Source: Cryptomeria japonica | Taxonomy: Eukaryota; Streptophyta; Pinopsida; Cupressales; Cupressaceae | Direction: 5' to 3' | DNA length: 64,000 nt | Assembly (NCBI RefSeq): GCF_030272615.1 | Contig: NC_081408.1 | Span: forward strand, 762,408,673-762,472,672 | Part shown: positions 20,898-32,978 of the stretch, in pieces | How positions within the stretch are numbered: position 1 is the first letter of the stretch | Layout of the letters: each line of letters begins with the position of its first letter | Program-made: the position numbers and the translations under genes | Notes under the pieces: model-generated | Seen by the model: only the letters and a program-made list of their open reading frames with translations | What the model was told of the DNA's origin: nothing | Database searches by the model: none

Positions 20898-21779
20898 ATA
20901 GTTGGTTAGATGCCTTCCAATGTGTGTCCCGTGCCTTGCTTTCGACTGTAATGATTGTTCGCACCTCTTCCCAACTTTAAAAGTCCTTCTTTGCTCATTT
21001 TGAAGAGTTTTGTTTTGGCTTCTTGGCTCTCTCTTTAGAATTCTTCTTCTGATACCTCTCTACTATTTGGCTCTCTAAATTTCTCTCACTCAATGCTTAT
21101 TTGAAGGCTTTACAAGCACTATCAAGTAACTTCTATCTACAACACTCTTGCAATTATCTTGCAACAAACACACACCTTGAGCTTCATCGCACTAGTATCT
21201 CGAAAAGGGGGGTTTGGCTACACACTTCATCTTCTATTTATCATTTATCTATATTTTATCATTGCATGCAATTTATCTATCATATCTCTAAGTGTATCTA
21301 TTGTCTAGGTGCATTTAGTTTATCAATACATCATTTTCTCTTCTTGCAATAGGGGTTTGCTTTCATTATACCGAGTATAGTTTATATTTGCATGTTTATC
21401 TACTATCTTTTATCCAATCTATCTATTTGGCTATTTGTGGAGGGGGAAACACCAAAGCAGGGATTTGACCTAACATTTTCCCCCCGTCTTCGTGTGTACA
21501 GGTGGCGAATAGATTTTTTGTGGCCGAAGAGGTTAACTGTAAGTTGTTCTTGAGATTCTGTGTTTTCCTATTATACAGACGACAACGTGTTACACTAGCG
21601 TCACGCACCACACTAGCGCCCAAAACCCAACACCTTCTTGGCTCTCTAGTATAACTTATTTTCAGTCCTACATTGCCCTGTTAATTCAGATTTCTATATT
21701 TCATCGTCTCTACGTGTTAATAGTTTAATTCATTTTTCTATTAGTATAGTTTTTATTCTGTTACTATCCCTTGGGTCAT
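20898..21779 (+). repeat. Diverged LTR-like remnant related to element D's LTR
   Basis: No coding region. Around 21,427-21,465 GGCTATTTGTGGAGGGGGAAACACC... AGCAGGGATTTGACC resembles GGCTATTCATGGAGGTGGAAATCACC... AGCGGGGGTTTGAC inside D's LTR (40,457-40,500), and the upstream stretch with TTTACTTT-like text and short pyrimidine repeats also matches in style. I read it as a fragment of a related gypsy LTR; no boundary could be fixed. Confidence 0.45.
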
Positions 21780-22561
21780 CCTTAGCGCCTATAGACACCT
21801 AAAATTGTCCTAGCTTAATTAAATAAGTATTTTATTTATTTAATTATTTTAATCCTAAGTCTTCTATTAATTAAATAAATTTTTATTTATTTATTCAATT
21901 CATTTATCCTCTTCTAGCCCTTTCCCCATTTAAATAAATAATTTTTATTTATTTAAATTATCTATTTCTTAAATTAAATAAATACTTTATTTATTTAATT
22001 GGTCCCACTTCCTCTATTAATTAAATAAATATTTATTTATTTAATTAACTCATTAGCTTTTTCTCTTCATGACACGTGTCATTTATCTTTTAATTTTATT
22101 TTACCTACCCCCTTCATTATTTTATTATTTCCTCTACGTACCCTTTAATCCTACCCGAGCATTTCTTTCTTTCACCTCTTAATCTTATCCCTCCATTTTC
22201 TAAAGTGTCTTCTATATAAGAGGATTCTTTCATTCTTCTCAACCCTAATGAATGCCATATGCAATCAAGCCTTCTTGCGATCAAGCGACTTCACAACCAC
22301 AATCTGTTCTTTGTTGAGCTCTTGTGCACATACAAAATCTGAGAGCAAATATATCAAACAAGATCTATGGAGATAGGAGACAGTGGAGATCAAATCCTAC
22401 TTGGCATGTGAATTGTATTATTGTTTAATATGTTGATTTGCATGTTCTTAGGTATCTTCATTGGTGTATGGTGAGTGTTTTATTGTAGAACTAGGGTTTG
22501 TTGTGGTTGTATCATTGTGGTTTTGCAATAGTTTATCATCATCATTTTTTACCGTGTACAT
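21780..22561 (+). repeat. Element G LTR with AT palindromes and TATA box
   Basis: Five imperfect palindromes built from TTAATTAAATAAAT and its complement occur at about 21,815, 21,866, 21,928, 21,969 and 22,016. CTATATAAG at 22,212-22,220 is a good TATA box, about 40 bp before CAACCCTAATG, typical for a plant LTR transcription start. The 3' end TGTACA precedes a primer-site-like TGGCATGCTCGGTGAGAC (22,564-22,581). The left boundary is uncertain. Confidence 0.55.
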
Positions 22562-22859
22562 TTTGGCATGCTCGGTGAGACTCTTGTCCCTTTATTTCGA
22601 ACTTTTGTTGGTTGTTTTTATCTTTTTTGTTAAGTTGCAAATTGGATCAATGATGATTGTAGGTTATAATGCATTCGCGACATTTCTTTCTTCATTTGCA
22701 CTTTTATTTTGCATCTGGGTTGTCTGTTTTTGCGTCCATGTTTTTTGTTGGTTTTCTGCAGGTTCAAATCTCTGAAATCATGTCTAGGTGTCATATTTTA
22801 GTGTCTGCACTCATAAGTCGCATTTGAGTTACTTGTTTCCATGTTTTTGTTTTTGTTGT
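22562..22859 (+). other. Element G leader, piece 1
   Basis: Non-coding, T-rich, with GCATCTGGGTTGTCTG and GCGTCCATG-type motifs that recur in pieces 2 and 3. It ends in a GTTTTTGTTTTTGTTGT run where element F inserted. Confidence 0.5.
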
Positions 22860-23333
22860 TGTAATTATTTATTCATCTTGGATATAATTACACTTTACTT
22901 AAGTTTACTTAGGTACATGCACAACATTGTAGTTTGCATATGAGATACCTAGGGAGATGTGCATACATTGGGAGTGTGTATGTAGGAGAATTTCCACCTT
23001 TTATGGTGTGATCTTGTTATTACTCCGTCATATCCACTTATTGTGAAGTGATAATTCCACCTTTGGTGGGTGATCCACCTTATGTGGAATATTCTACTAT
23101 TTCTCCTACCTACCCCTACCTACCCTTGCATCTCATTGAACCACATGTCATCATTGTGTTCTCTCTTGTCTCTTAGCCTTGCCTTTATAACAAGACTCAT
23201 CTACATTGTATGTAATGGTTGATGATATAGTTGATCAATATTTTCATCTTGATAGAATACAATTTATTGTTATCAATATTTTGTCTCTATTGTGTACTTT
23301 TCATTGAGCTCTTGATCTTGGAAAAATCTCACA
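22860..23333 (+). repeat. Element F 5' LTR
   Basis: 474 bp, TGTAATTATT to AAATCTCACA. GCCTTTATAACAAG near 23,183-23,196 is TATA-like. It carries repeated CCACCTTT/GGTGTGATC motifs in its middle. Confidence 0.9.
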
Positions 23334-23344
23334 TGGTATCAGAG
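23334..23344 (+). other. Element F primer binding site
   Basis: TGGTATCAGAG directly abuts the LTR end; complementary to plant initiator Met tRNA and usual for copia elements. Confidence 0.85.
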
Positions 23345-26300
23345 TTTATAGGGCTTCATTGATTAGTCTTTTTTGGAGAGCTTATGGAGGCTTCAATTTT
23401 GTCTAAGTAGCTCCTAAAATTTGGGGTGTCCTATGGCGATTTGGACATCATGGTTGAGTCCGAGAGGACGTTTCCATGAAAATTGAGTATAAACTCATCC
23501 TATTTTGGAGAAAATCAGATTTGGAGAAATTATTTAGCCAATTTGGCTAGGTGGTACAAATATTTCAATAAAAAATAATAATTTTTTTCTGCGGTATTTT
23601 AAATTTCTTATTTATTAAATCTGGAGTTTTTTATTTATTATTTATAAAAGTTTTTTATATTTAAAAAATAATTTTTTTTTTTTTTTTTTTGGGGGGGGGG
23701 GGAGTTAAACCCCCTGACACCGTACTGTGCATTGAATTTCTACAGAGTCCATATTTTCTATTGGCCCCCACCATTCCATCCCACACCGTGCTCTTCCCAC
23801 CACCCTGTTGTATGCACATACTCAATCCAGGCCCTGCCATTGCTCCGCTTCTCCCCGACGCCATTGCCTCCTATTTTCGACAACACTTTGTACCGTGGCA
23901 TGTTCCGTGCCCTCACCGATGTTAGTGAACAGATTTGTCCTTCGAAGATAACTATACAAATAAACTCAAAATGCCCAGAATGAAGGACAAAAAGTACTAA
24001 TAGTTGGATAGATTATCGTTGAAGTGATAATCTTCCTCTGAATTGAGAGGTACAACTCCCTCTTCGAATATTTACAAGGAATTAAATTGCTGATATGCTT
24101 TTAACCAGAAAGCAATAAAGGAAAATAACATTCATCCATAGCCATGAAAATGAATGCCAAAGACTTACAAAATAGATATAAATGAAGACCATTGAATCAA
24201 AGTTTAATTTTCTGCACTTATGGATAGCATTTGGACTAAAAACTAACAGAGAAAGTCGTTGCTCCAATATGGCTTACTTTCAAGCACACAGACTTATAAG
24301 AAATCCACATACACAATTGATTATAATAGAAAAGATATTAATAAACAACTGCAAAGGCTCAAAGTCCAGCTACAGCCATGAGAAGAATATCAGCAACACA
24401 AAGATTGAAGATATCATCTGCATTCTATTCATGTCTGGAAATCAACTCAAAGATTGATATTTTCTGTACAAAGCATTGCTTAGAAAAGCTTCAACTCCTC
24501 CCTTAGAAATAAAAATCTACTCTCCCTCACCCACAGGCTACTGGAAGAAAATAAAAAGAAGAAGAACCTAACCTTCCTCAATTCTTTTGCCATAAGTAGC
24601 TACATGAGATCATTATTCAGTTTTATAACCAAATCTTGAAAAACCTTTTCACTTACGCTTTTCACTTTCCCCATTACTCTTTTTTTATAACATAAAATAC
24701 TTATAAACATTAGAAATATAATTCTCTAAAGTTTATAATAATATTTGGATAGGTGGCACTTGAATATAATCCCTGAGTAAAAAGATATGAGCTACTGTGT
24801 GCGGGTCTATATGACTGTCATAAAACCAGACTTGTAGAACTTGAACCTTGAATTTCATCGAACACTTTGAACATCACTGAACTGTTTGAACTAGGTTCAA
24901 ATGGTTCAAAGTATGGAGAAAGAGTATATCAAACATCATCCGCGATCATGAAATAGAGCTGCTGCAAAACACTTGATATGAATGTTAGCCCGAAAATGTC
25001 TTAGACACAACTTAGCACCTACGGTACCTAAATGAACACTATGAACTTTGTTCAAGATGGTTCAAGGGGTTCAAGGGGTTCAAAAAACTATTGAAACATA
25101 ATGCTAAGGATTTAGAAATGATTTACAAGAGGATTAGGGATTGAACCAATGAATTTTTAACAAGACAGAGACTCAACTAAAAATTTTGCAAGGCGACTCA
25201 CTCTTGTTATGAGGTTTGAATGACAAGATAACAACTGACCAACCCAGTCTCCTCTCATCATTGTCATTCCAAAACTGCCCAACCACCACCTCCTTTCCTA
25301 TCGATGACCTCTCCACTCGAGCTCTACCTCCGTCTATGACCACCCGAGCTCTACCTCTGTCTATGACCTCCTCTCTACCATAGCAACACCACTTGGTCCC
25401 ATTGTATTCGGCCACTCAATGCCCATCATCAAATCTGGACAACACACTCAACATGCCACACAAATAGCGTATTGCCATGTGGCATCCTCTTACTCTTCCA
25501 CAAAGTGCCTAGTTGGTGTACAATCAACAGAACATGCAGAGCACAATCAACGCTTGCTCATCGCCCACGTCAGCATCCATGCCAACAACCATGTTGGATT
25601 CCATGTAGACATAGTCAACAAGTCCAGTCAGATCACCATGTCACCTGCTTCATCATCAGACACCTTGGTGCCATGTCATTTGTACAGAATCAGTCCTTTT
25701 CGCCATGTGTTACAGTTCGTATGGTACAAACATCCATGCAGGGGAAGGTGAAGTTTTTATGACTATTAGATGACCATCAATTTTAAGATCGTGAAATGAT
25801 GACATGAGCCTACATCAGCAGTATTTTGAAATTTTTTAACCCCCCTCTCATTTGGCTTTTTGATTTTGCAGTCCGACTTCAGGAGGTTGTATCTTGCTCA
25901 TTTTTGCTCCTTTTTTGGTGCAATTTTTTTTGATTTGGGATAATTTTTCATGCTCTTCACATTGGTGGAGGAGTTTTTTTATTTTTATGGATGGAGTTTT
26001 CACAATTTATAGTTTTTAATTACTGTACCTGTTTAATCCTCAATTTTGTAACTTCAAAGGCTTCATTTGGGGTCATACGAGCTCCTTTTTAGGTGTCATT
26101 TTTTTGAAAGTGCATAATTTTTTGTCTACTTTCATAATCTTCCCTTAGTTTGCAATGATTTTGAGTAGAAAATGTACTTTCAGTATTTGGTCATTTTTGG
26201 CCTATTTGGTACTTGTATTTTGCTTGGATCTCAGTTTAGATCACTTGCAGTATTTGTTGGAGTCTCTTATGCCTATTTAAGGTAGTTGTAAAGTTGAAAT

Positions 26301-26462
26301 GAGAATTCCACCTTGCCTTATTTTGCAAGTGGCCCATTGTACATGCACTAAGTATAAAGTGCCAAATCATCATTTGAGGGGGGGGGGTCTTGATTGAGTA
26401 ATTAGGGGGGTGTCTTGTGTGATTATGACTCTCTCTATCTTGTGTTTTTTCATTTTGGTTCT
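23345..26462 (+). other. Element F leader, about 3.1 kb, with a foreign-looking insert
   Basis: No supported gene. The two ends look like a copia leader (T-rich, CTTCAGGAGG... text at 25,860-26,460). Between about 23,670 and 25,840 the composition changes: a T run followed by a G run (23,671-23,701), a CCC-rich stretch (23,705-23,920), then A-rich text and a C-rich stretch with duplicated CGAGCTCTACCTC (25,316-25,356). No terminal repeats or duplication were found around it, so the insert's type is unknown. Confidence 0.5.
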
Positions 26463-28402
26463 ATGGGTTCTCCTAAATTTCCACTTTTAACTCCTCACAA
26501 TTATGCATCATGGAAGATAAAGGCATGCAGTAAACTAATGGAAAACAGACTCATTCATTATGTAAATGGAACTATAATAGCACCACCTGATCCTAATGCT
26601 CAAGTTGAATGGATCACTAAAAAATCTATGGCACTTGGAACTCTTAGAAAGTATGTATCAGATGGCCTCATTTTTCACATTGAGAAGTGTACTACAATCA
26701 AAGAGGCTTGGGATATTTATGATAAATTGTATGGTCAAGCTGATGAGATTAAGGGCTACAAGCTTGATAGTGAACTCACAGCATTGGATCCCAAGGATTT
26801 TGATACATCCAAGATTATGTCACAAAAACAAATGAGGAAAGAGAAAAACTAAAGGATTTTGGAATTGACAAAAAGGATGCTCAATTGGTTTACAACTTGT
26901 TGGACAAAATTCCATCAAAGTATGCAACCTTTGTATCTAGCTTTCACACCCATAGGTTAGCTTAAGGTTCCTCATACACTTCTCCCTCCTTTGATGCATT
27001 CACAAAGATGTTGATTCTTGAGCAATCTAAGTTGACCAAGATGGGGATTATCAAATCTTCAAAGTCACAAGCTTTGGTGGCTAATAAAGGGAATCAAAGC
27101 AATCAAGGAAATGGCAAGAACCAAAAGCAACCTAAGTCTAAACCACAACAAGATGGAGCACAATCCTCCTCTCTAGAATAAGGTGATTCTACATCCTCAC
27201 CTAAGAGGAAATCTAAGGACAATAGTTTTTATGCATATTGCAAGAAGTCGGGACATGATGAACATTGTTGTTACAAGAAGGATATTGATGAGTTGAAGCA
27301 TCTTCTTAAGAAGAACAAAATCAGTTTGCATTCTAGGATGTCTACAACAATTTCTTTTTCCGAGGATAAAGATAAAGGAAAGGATCACTCTTTTGGGACA
27401 GATAAAGGAAAGGGACAAGCTCTTTGTGCTACTACAAGTCATGATTTAGGGAGATGGTTTCTAGATTCAGGGGCTTCTCATCATATGACATCTTCACAGT
27501 CTATGTTCTCTTCATTTGAGCCTTGCACCATGCCGCAGATTTTGATGGACAATCATACATACATGGATGGGATTGGGAAAGGATCTATTGCCATTGGGGA
27601 TAACTCCTTCAATGATGTGTTGTGTGTACCCCACTTGACAAACAATCTTCTTTCCATCTATCAAATCACACATGGGGCAAGGAAAACTATGGAGTTCACA
27701 CCTGATTCAATTATCATTAGAGACTTGGAGACTAGAGCTATCATTGCGACTGGGGTGGTTGATCATCCATCTTGGTTGTACTCCTTTTCACATTTTGGTC
27801 CTATTGGTGAGGTTGATTCTTCACATGATGATTCAAATTTTGAGGAGAACTTTGGGTACTTGAACTTGGGGATTCTCACATGTGACCCCATTCTTGAACC
27901 TTGCATTTCATCTCCTCCTCTTGATATCACATTACCTATTGCACCTAATGATGTAGCTAGTGCGACAATTTTTTCTTCTTGTGATTCAATGCAGTAGGAC
28001 ATTTCTTGTCTTCCGTCTTCAGTTGATTGGGATGACTACTTGACAAACATTGCAGGTTTGTTTATGGAGTCCTACATTGCAGATTTGGGAAACATCATTG
28101 ATGACATTCATCTTCTCTTTGATGAAGATGGTCCTTCTTTGATTGTTGCGAGGGAACACTCTGACCCTCTTTTGCATTCTCTACATGATCCCTCTTTCAA
28201 GGTTGACATGATTGTGGATTCTTTTTTACAGCAGTTGGAGGAGGTATCTCTATCTTTAGAGGAGACATGCAAGTCTTTGGATATTGTTTTACTTTCATCT
28301 CCACTAGATCTTGGAGTACATTTTTTAGCAGTGTGGAGCAGTTCACCACCTTTGGAGGGGGTAACTTTCAACATCGAAATGGGGACACTTGAGTTGTTTT
28401 AA
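26463..28402 (+). pseudogene. Element F gag-protease with a non-pol C-terminal extension
   Basis: The start at 26,463 (MGSPKFPLLTPHNYASWK) fits the N-terminus of copia Gag; an in-frame upstream ATG at 26,415 is less likely. Gag motifs: E-A-W-D-I-Y-D-K-L-Y, then a zinc knuckle YAYCKKSGHDEHCC with its first Cys replaced by Tyr (about 27,233-27,275). The protease motif is RWFLDSGASHHM near 27,451. A short pre-integrase-like piece follows (NNLLSIYQITHG). From about 27,790 the sequence no longer resembles copia pol: it is acidic and Ser/Leu-rich up to 28,402. Breaks: TAA 26,850, TAA near 26,964, TAA near 27,179 and TAG 27,995. Gag-only elements of this kind can use enzymes in trans. Confidence 0.82.
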
Positions 28403-28894
28403 GAGACTTCATTCATCATGAGTTTTTTTCCTACATCTTCCCTTCATGATTGGGGAGACTTCATGGATACACCTTTGGTTTTGTTTCTTCCTAAGGGGAG
28501 GAACATTGTTTGACGTTCATGGAGTAGTTTCTTCATTCAACATAGAGCTTCTACCATTGGTGTAGATTCTACATTGAGGGGGGGCTACCTAGTGTCTCTT
28601 CTTTCTCTTCTTCTCTCATATGGGGGGACTTTTTCCTCACATGGGGTTTTGTCCTTCTCATACTTCTTTGAGAGTTCTTTGTATATAGTTTTCATCTCTC
28701 TTTTGGGGGAGGGTTTTTTCCCATTGGGGTTTTCTCTCTTTCCCTGCTTTATGAGAGATCATATTGTTTTGCATGCATTTGAATTTGTACATGGGTACCT
28801 AACATCACCATGTAGTTGGGACCCATCTTGCATTACTTAGTTGCATTGTAGACTTAAGTGAATTCCCCTAAGTTGCACTTAAGGGGGGTGTGGG
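28403..28894 (+). other. Element F 3' non-coding region and polypurine tract
   Basis: T-rich and interrupted by several G runs (28,577, 28,621, 28,704). The tract AAGGGGGGTGTGGG (28,881-28,894) abuts the 3' LTR and is the probable plus-strand primer. No coding sequence supported. Confidence 0.7.
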
Positions 28895-29370
28895 TGTAAT
28901 TATTTATTAATCTTGGATATAATTACTCTTTACTTACGTTTACTTATGTACATGCACAACATTGTAGTTTTCATATGAGACATCTAGGGAGATGCGCATA
29001 CATTGGGAGTGTGAATGTAGGATAATTTCCACCTTTTATGGTGTGATCTTGTTGTTACTCTATCATATCCACTTATTGTGGAGTGATAATTCCATCTTCG
29101 GTGGGTGATCCACCTCATGTGGAATATTCTACTATTTCTCATACCTACCCCTACCTACCCTTGCATCTCATTGAGCCACATGTCATCATTGTGTGCTCTC
29201 TTGTCTCTTAGCCTTGCCATTATAAGTAGGCTCATTTATATTGTATGTAATGGTTGATGATCTAGTTGATCAATATTTTCATCTTGATAGAATATAGTTT
29301 ATTCCTATTAATATTTGGTCTCTCTATTTTGTACTTTTCATTTAGCTCTTGATCTTGGAAAAATCTCACA
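28895..29370 (+). repeat. Element F 3' LTR
   Basis: 476 bp; aligns over its full length with 22,860-23,333 with roughly 5-7% difference by eye. TATA-like CCATTATAAGTAGG near 29,217. Confidence 0.9.
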
Positions 29371-30037
29371 GTTTTTGTTGTTGTTTTGCAGGTTTAGATT
29401 TCCTATTTTCACGTCTATGTATCAATTTTTCCATGTCTTTGCCTAGAAACTATGTTTGAGTTTTCTTCTATTGTGTTTTTGTTTCTATTTTTGGTTGCAG
29501 GTTCAGATGCCTGTTATCATGTCTATGTTCAGTCTTTTCACATCTCTGATTAGAAATCGCGTCTGGGTTGTTTCTTTGTGCATTTTTGTTTCTGATTTAT
29601 TCTTTGTATGTTCAGGATTACTGTCTTTTCACATCTGCATTTAACCTTTTTGCATCTGCGTTATTTTTTGTGTGTCTGTGACTGGTATAACTGTATTTTT
29701 TATTTTTTATTTTTCATTTTTCTTTTGATTTTAGGGTTCTTAGATCTAGTTTTTGGCCTAACCCTCTTGATTGGAGTAACAAGTGGTGCAACTATCTTGA
29801 AAAGAAGAAAAACATATTGTCGAAGGCCCCTCTTTCACATTTTAATTTGGATTTCTATAATTAACCTAACTTGTGTGCTTGTAGGTGGGGATAATTTATC
29901 AAAACTACTAATCATTTGTTGTAGGAGTAATTTTTGGTGTGTGTCTTTGCATTTCATTTCCTAGTTTAATTAGGCTCACATATTTTCATTGATCTTTTCT
30001 TTGTTTGTTGAGGGTTAATTAACTTACTTGAAGTGTC
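29371..30037 (+). other. Element G leader, piece 2
   Basis: T-rich non-coding sequence with repeated TTGCAGGTT(T/C)AGAT blocks (29,388, 29,497) and CGTCTATG / GCGTCTGGG motifs like those in piece 1. It ends with GTGTC, the left copy of element C's target duplication. Confidence 0.5.
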
Positions 30038-31206
30038 TGTTGGCATTTTTGATGATGATGTTGTTGTGATTATCATTGATGGATACACACTTGCTTTGAG
30101 ATCACTTTTTGTATGTATGATTTATGCTCAACCAGTATTTGTTCCAACCGGTATCATGTATTATAGTCTTTAGGCTATCAGTGTTTTGCAAAAAGTGTTT
30201 ACTGATCCCAAGCGGTATGAAGACCACAAGCGATTCGAGGATCCCAAAGCAGTATGAAGAAACAAAGTGGTTGTTATCATTTTTCCCAGTCTTCATTTTG
30301 ACAAACCAGTAATCGGTAAAATATATGAACCGGTAATAGGTAAATGTATGAATCGGTATTACTTTGTGATGAGTTATCAACCAGTATTATTTTTGTGATA
30401 AGTTATCATCCACCAACACTTTAGCGGTGATTTTGTGCCATGTTACCAAATGTGGCCATATGCATTGAACCTAGGAACTTGCAATGTAATCCTATTGGAC
30501 CGACATGAAATCAGATTCCTTTATAAGGACATCATGTCTAGGGTTTTAGGGATGTGTGTTAGGGTTTTGTGTGGTTGATGAAGTTTTTGCATGTGCGATC
30601 ACAAAAGAAGATTAGGTCTATGTGAAGATATTGAAGACTGAAGTAATGCTGAAATGCATTGACAATGAGCTATCAAGGATCTAACCAAGCATAATGTGCT
30701 AGTATTTAGATCACTCACTTGTTGATTACTCACATCTTTGACAAGTTTGTAACCCTTAACCGGGTAGGCCTGGCAAAGCCTTTGTAAATCCTCTAACAAG
30801 GTGGTTCACAACTATGGATTTGAAATCCTCTCACAAGGTAGTCTTTAATTGAACTTATCTCCTAACAGAGATTGAGATTCCTAACAGGATATGTTTTGGT
30901 AAAGAACATTGTATGACCTTAGCCGGTCTGACCTTAACCAGTCTGGTTACTATTTTGCAGATAGGTACTTGTGAGTTTCATCTCACCATGGTTTTTCCCA
31001 TTTGGGTTTCCACGTCAAAATCTCTTGTGTTATGGTGATTGTGCTTTTGTGGGTGAATGCTTTATTTGCTATTTGGTTTGCATTTGTGTTAACCAGTTTG
31101 TTAGTAAAACTGTTATACTGGTTTACTGCTAAATTGTTTAAGTGTTTAAGTGTTTAAGTTCAGTAATTTTTGGTATACTAATTCACCCCCCTCTTAGTAT
31201 TCATCA
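30038..31206 (+). repeat. Element C 5' LTR
   Basis: 1,169 bp, TGTTGGCATT to ATTCATCA. TATA-like TTTATAAGGAC near 30,520-30,530. Two copies of the 15-bp ACCTTA-CC-GTCTG repeat occur near 30,915-30,945, compared with four in the 3' LTR. Confidence 0.93.
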
Positions 31207-31208
31207 AT

Positions 31209-31220
31209 TGGTATCAGAGC
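31209..31220 (+). other. Element C primer binding site
   Basis: TGGTATCAGAGC, identical to that of A, two bases after the LTR end. Confidence 0.88.
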
Positions 31221-31256
31221 CAACCTTTCTATAAGTTTAACCACTTGGAAAGAGAT

Positions 31257-32537
31257 ATGGGGGAATACACTATGAGGGAACTTACTCATCAGCTCACTCA
31301 GACTGAGAAAGCCTATGATGAACTCAAAGTCAAATATAAGGCCTCTCTGGCAAAAAGAAGAGAGCACACTGAGAAACTGATGGAGCTTACTGAAAATCGT
31401 TCCTCTGATGAAGCGGACATGGAAGCCGTAGTTGAAGAAGTTGAAAAACTGAATGAGTCTAATGCTAACCTAAGAAGGGAACTTGAAGGACTGACTATTA
31501 GGATGTGTCAAGAGCTTGAGAACTGAAGAAAAGCCGAAGATCTGGTAAAAGACAAAGATCATGAGATCTCCAAGCTAAGGCAAGAAATCAGTGCACTTAC
31601 TACTCATCTCCAAGAGAGTAAAGTGGAAAAAGAAGAAATGCAAGGTGAACTAAACTTGGCTATTTCTAAAAATGCAACTTTGAAGGAATCCAAGGCTACT
31701 ATTTCCAAAGAACTCACTGAGTCAAAGGAAATACTTGCCAAATTCAATAAGAGCACTGTTAAGCTAGAGCAAAAGCTTGAATCAGCTAAATCGGTAAAAA
31801 ATACTAATGGACTTGGTTTCTCTGGGCATGAGGAAGGTGAGACCTTTGGAGAAAAAGATGTAGCATCAAAGAAGCAACCGACATCAAAGGATAAATGTAA
31901 GAAAAAGTTCAAACCTATTTGCTTTAATTGTCTCAAGGAAGGACATACTGCTAATGTATGTAGAAATAAGGCTTATAATAAATTTCCTTACTTTCTAAAC
32001 AATAAGCCTAGATCCAATAGATTCAATGGAAATTGTTATGCATGAAACAAGTTTGGGCATAGAGAATTTGAATGTAGGTTTGTCATGCACAACACCGGAA
32101 GGTATCCTCAAAGGAGTCAAGGAGTTTTTCCTAAACCCTCTGGGAACCAGAATCCAAATCGGTTTAATACCTATAATCATCAGTCAGGTAGCGGTGGCTA
32201 TTAAGCAACAACTAGATGGAGAGCAACGTGTTTGATCTATCATGGTAATAGTCACACTACTGTAACATGCAAAAGGAAGAATGTAAACATGAATAATGGA
32301 CCTTGGAGAGCACGTGGAATGGTTTGCTATCATTGCAACAAATTGGGTCACACAACAAGATTCTGTAGAATGAGAAAGAATATATCAGATGATATACTAG
32401 TCACTCTAGAAGGAAAGATTGATGTTGAAATTGTTCAAGTGGATATGAAGAAAACTTGGAAAAAGAAGCCAGAAGAAGTGACTCAAGAAGAAATGGTTTC
32501 TGCACCTAGTGTGGAAATCTTTGAACCGGGAAACTAA
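31257..32537 (+). pseudogene. Element C ORF1: coiled-coil, zinc-knuckle Gag-like protein, decayed
   Basis: ATG at 31,257. The coiled coil is well kept (31,257-31,900) apart from TGA at 31,524. Knuckle 1 is intact (CFNCLKEGHTANVC); knuckle 2 begins CYA and is cut by TGA near 32,044; knuckle 3 is degraded (first Cys pair lost, then SHTTVTC); knuckle 4 is intact (CYHCNKLGHTTRFC). A frameshift lies near 32,200. The tail (K-T-W-K-K-K, E-E-M-V-S-A-P-S-V-E) matches A and B, so the ORF end is conserved. Confidence 0.83.
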
Positions 32538-32978
32538 GCTACAAAAATGGTTAGGGGGAAACAAATCGGTGAAATGTTTCAAACCCCCAGTTTACATCGG
32601 TAAAAGACCTTAACTGGTATGTGATACCTGTCAATTGGCAAAAGACCGGAAAAGGTAAAAGGAAAATTAGGGTTTATGCCCTAATGGTGGAGCATTTATT
32701 ATGGTAGCTGAAGAATTCATTTAAAAGGGATTTTCAAGTCATTTTCACTTATCAATTTGCGAGTGAAGAATTTTTCAAGTGCAGAGCGACAAAAGGTGAT
32801 TTGTCTTGTGATTCAGAGAGATTTCAAAACTTTGAAGAAAAATCAGAAGATAATATCAATTGATCAAGTGTAGAATTCAAAGCGGTAATCCAACAACTGA
32901 AGTAGTGTGTGGCAAAGTGGAATTTGCAAGCCCTAAATCTTGACTTGTAAAGGTATTTTTTGAGTTTCTCTGTTTATC
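32538..32978 (+). other. Element C ORF1-ORF2 spacer with promoter-like sequence
   Basis: Same order as in A and B: GGTTAGGGGGAAAC after ORF1, AATTAGGGTTTATGCCCTAAT near 32,668-32,688, TTTAAAAGGGA near 32,720-32,732, then CATTTTCACTTATC and a GAAG-rich leader. Conservation in three copies supports a functional spacer. Confidence 0.5.

Larger units (their letters stand above)
22860..29370 (+). mobile_element. Element F: copia-type gag-protease element lacking pol
   Basis: Short LTRs (22,860-23,333 and 28,895-29,370) start TGTAATTATT and end AAAATCTCACA. Flanks are GTTGT and GTTTT, an imperfect 5-bp duplication in a T/G repeat. It has an initiator-Met-type primer site, a very long leader, a gag-protease frame (26,463-28,402), a non-coding 3' region and a polypurine tract. 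No integrase, RT or RNase H motif is seen. Length is 6,511 bp. Confidence 0.88.

Noticed and set aside
22461-22775. Hydrophobic open frame in G's LTR/leader
   Set aside because: T-rich DNA gives Phe/Val/Leu runs; it spans the LTR end and primer-site-like sequence.
25173-25762. Short reading frames in F's leader
   Set aside because: Low complexity or His/Ser-rich, no homology, no conserved start; composition effect.
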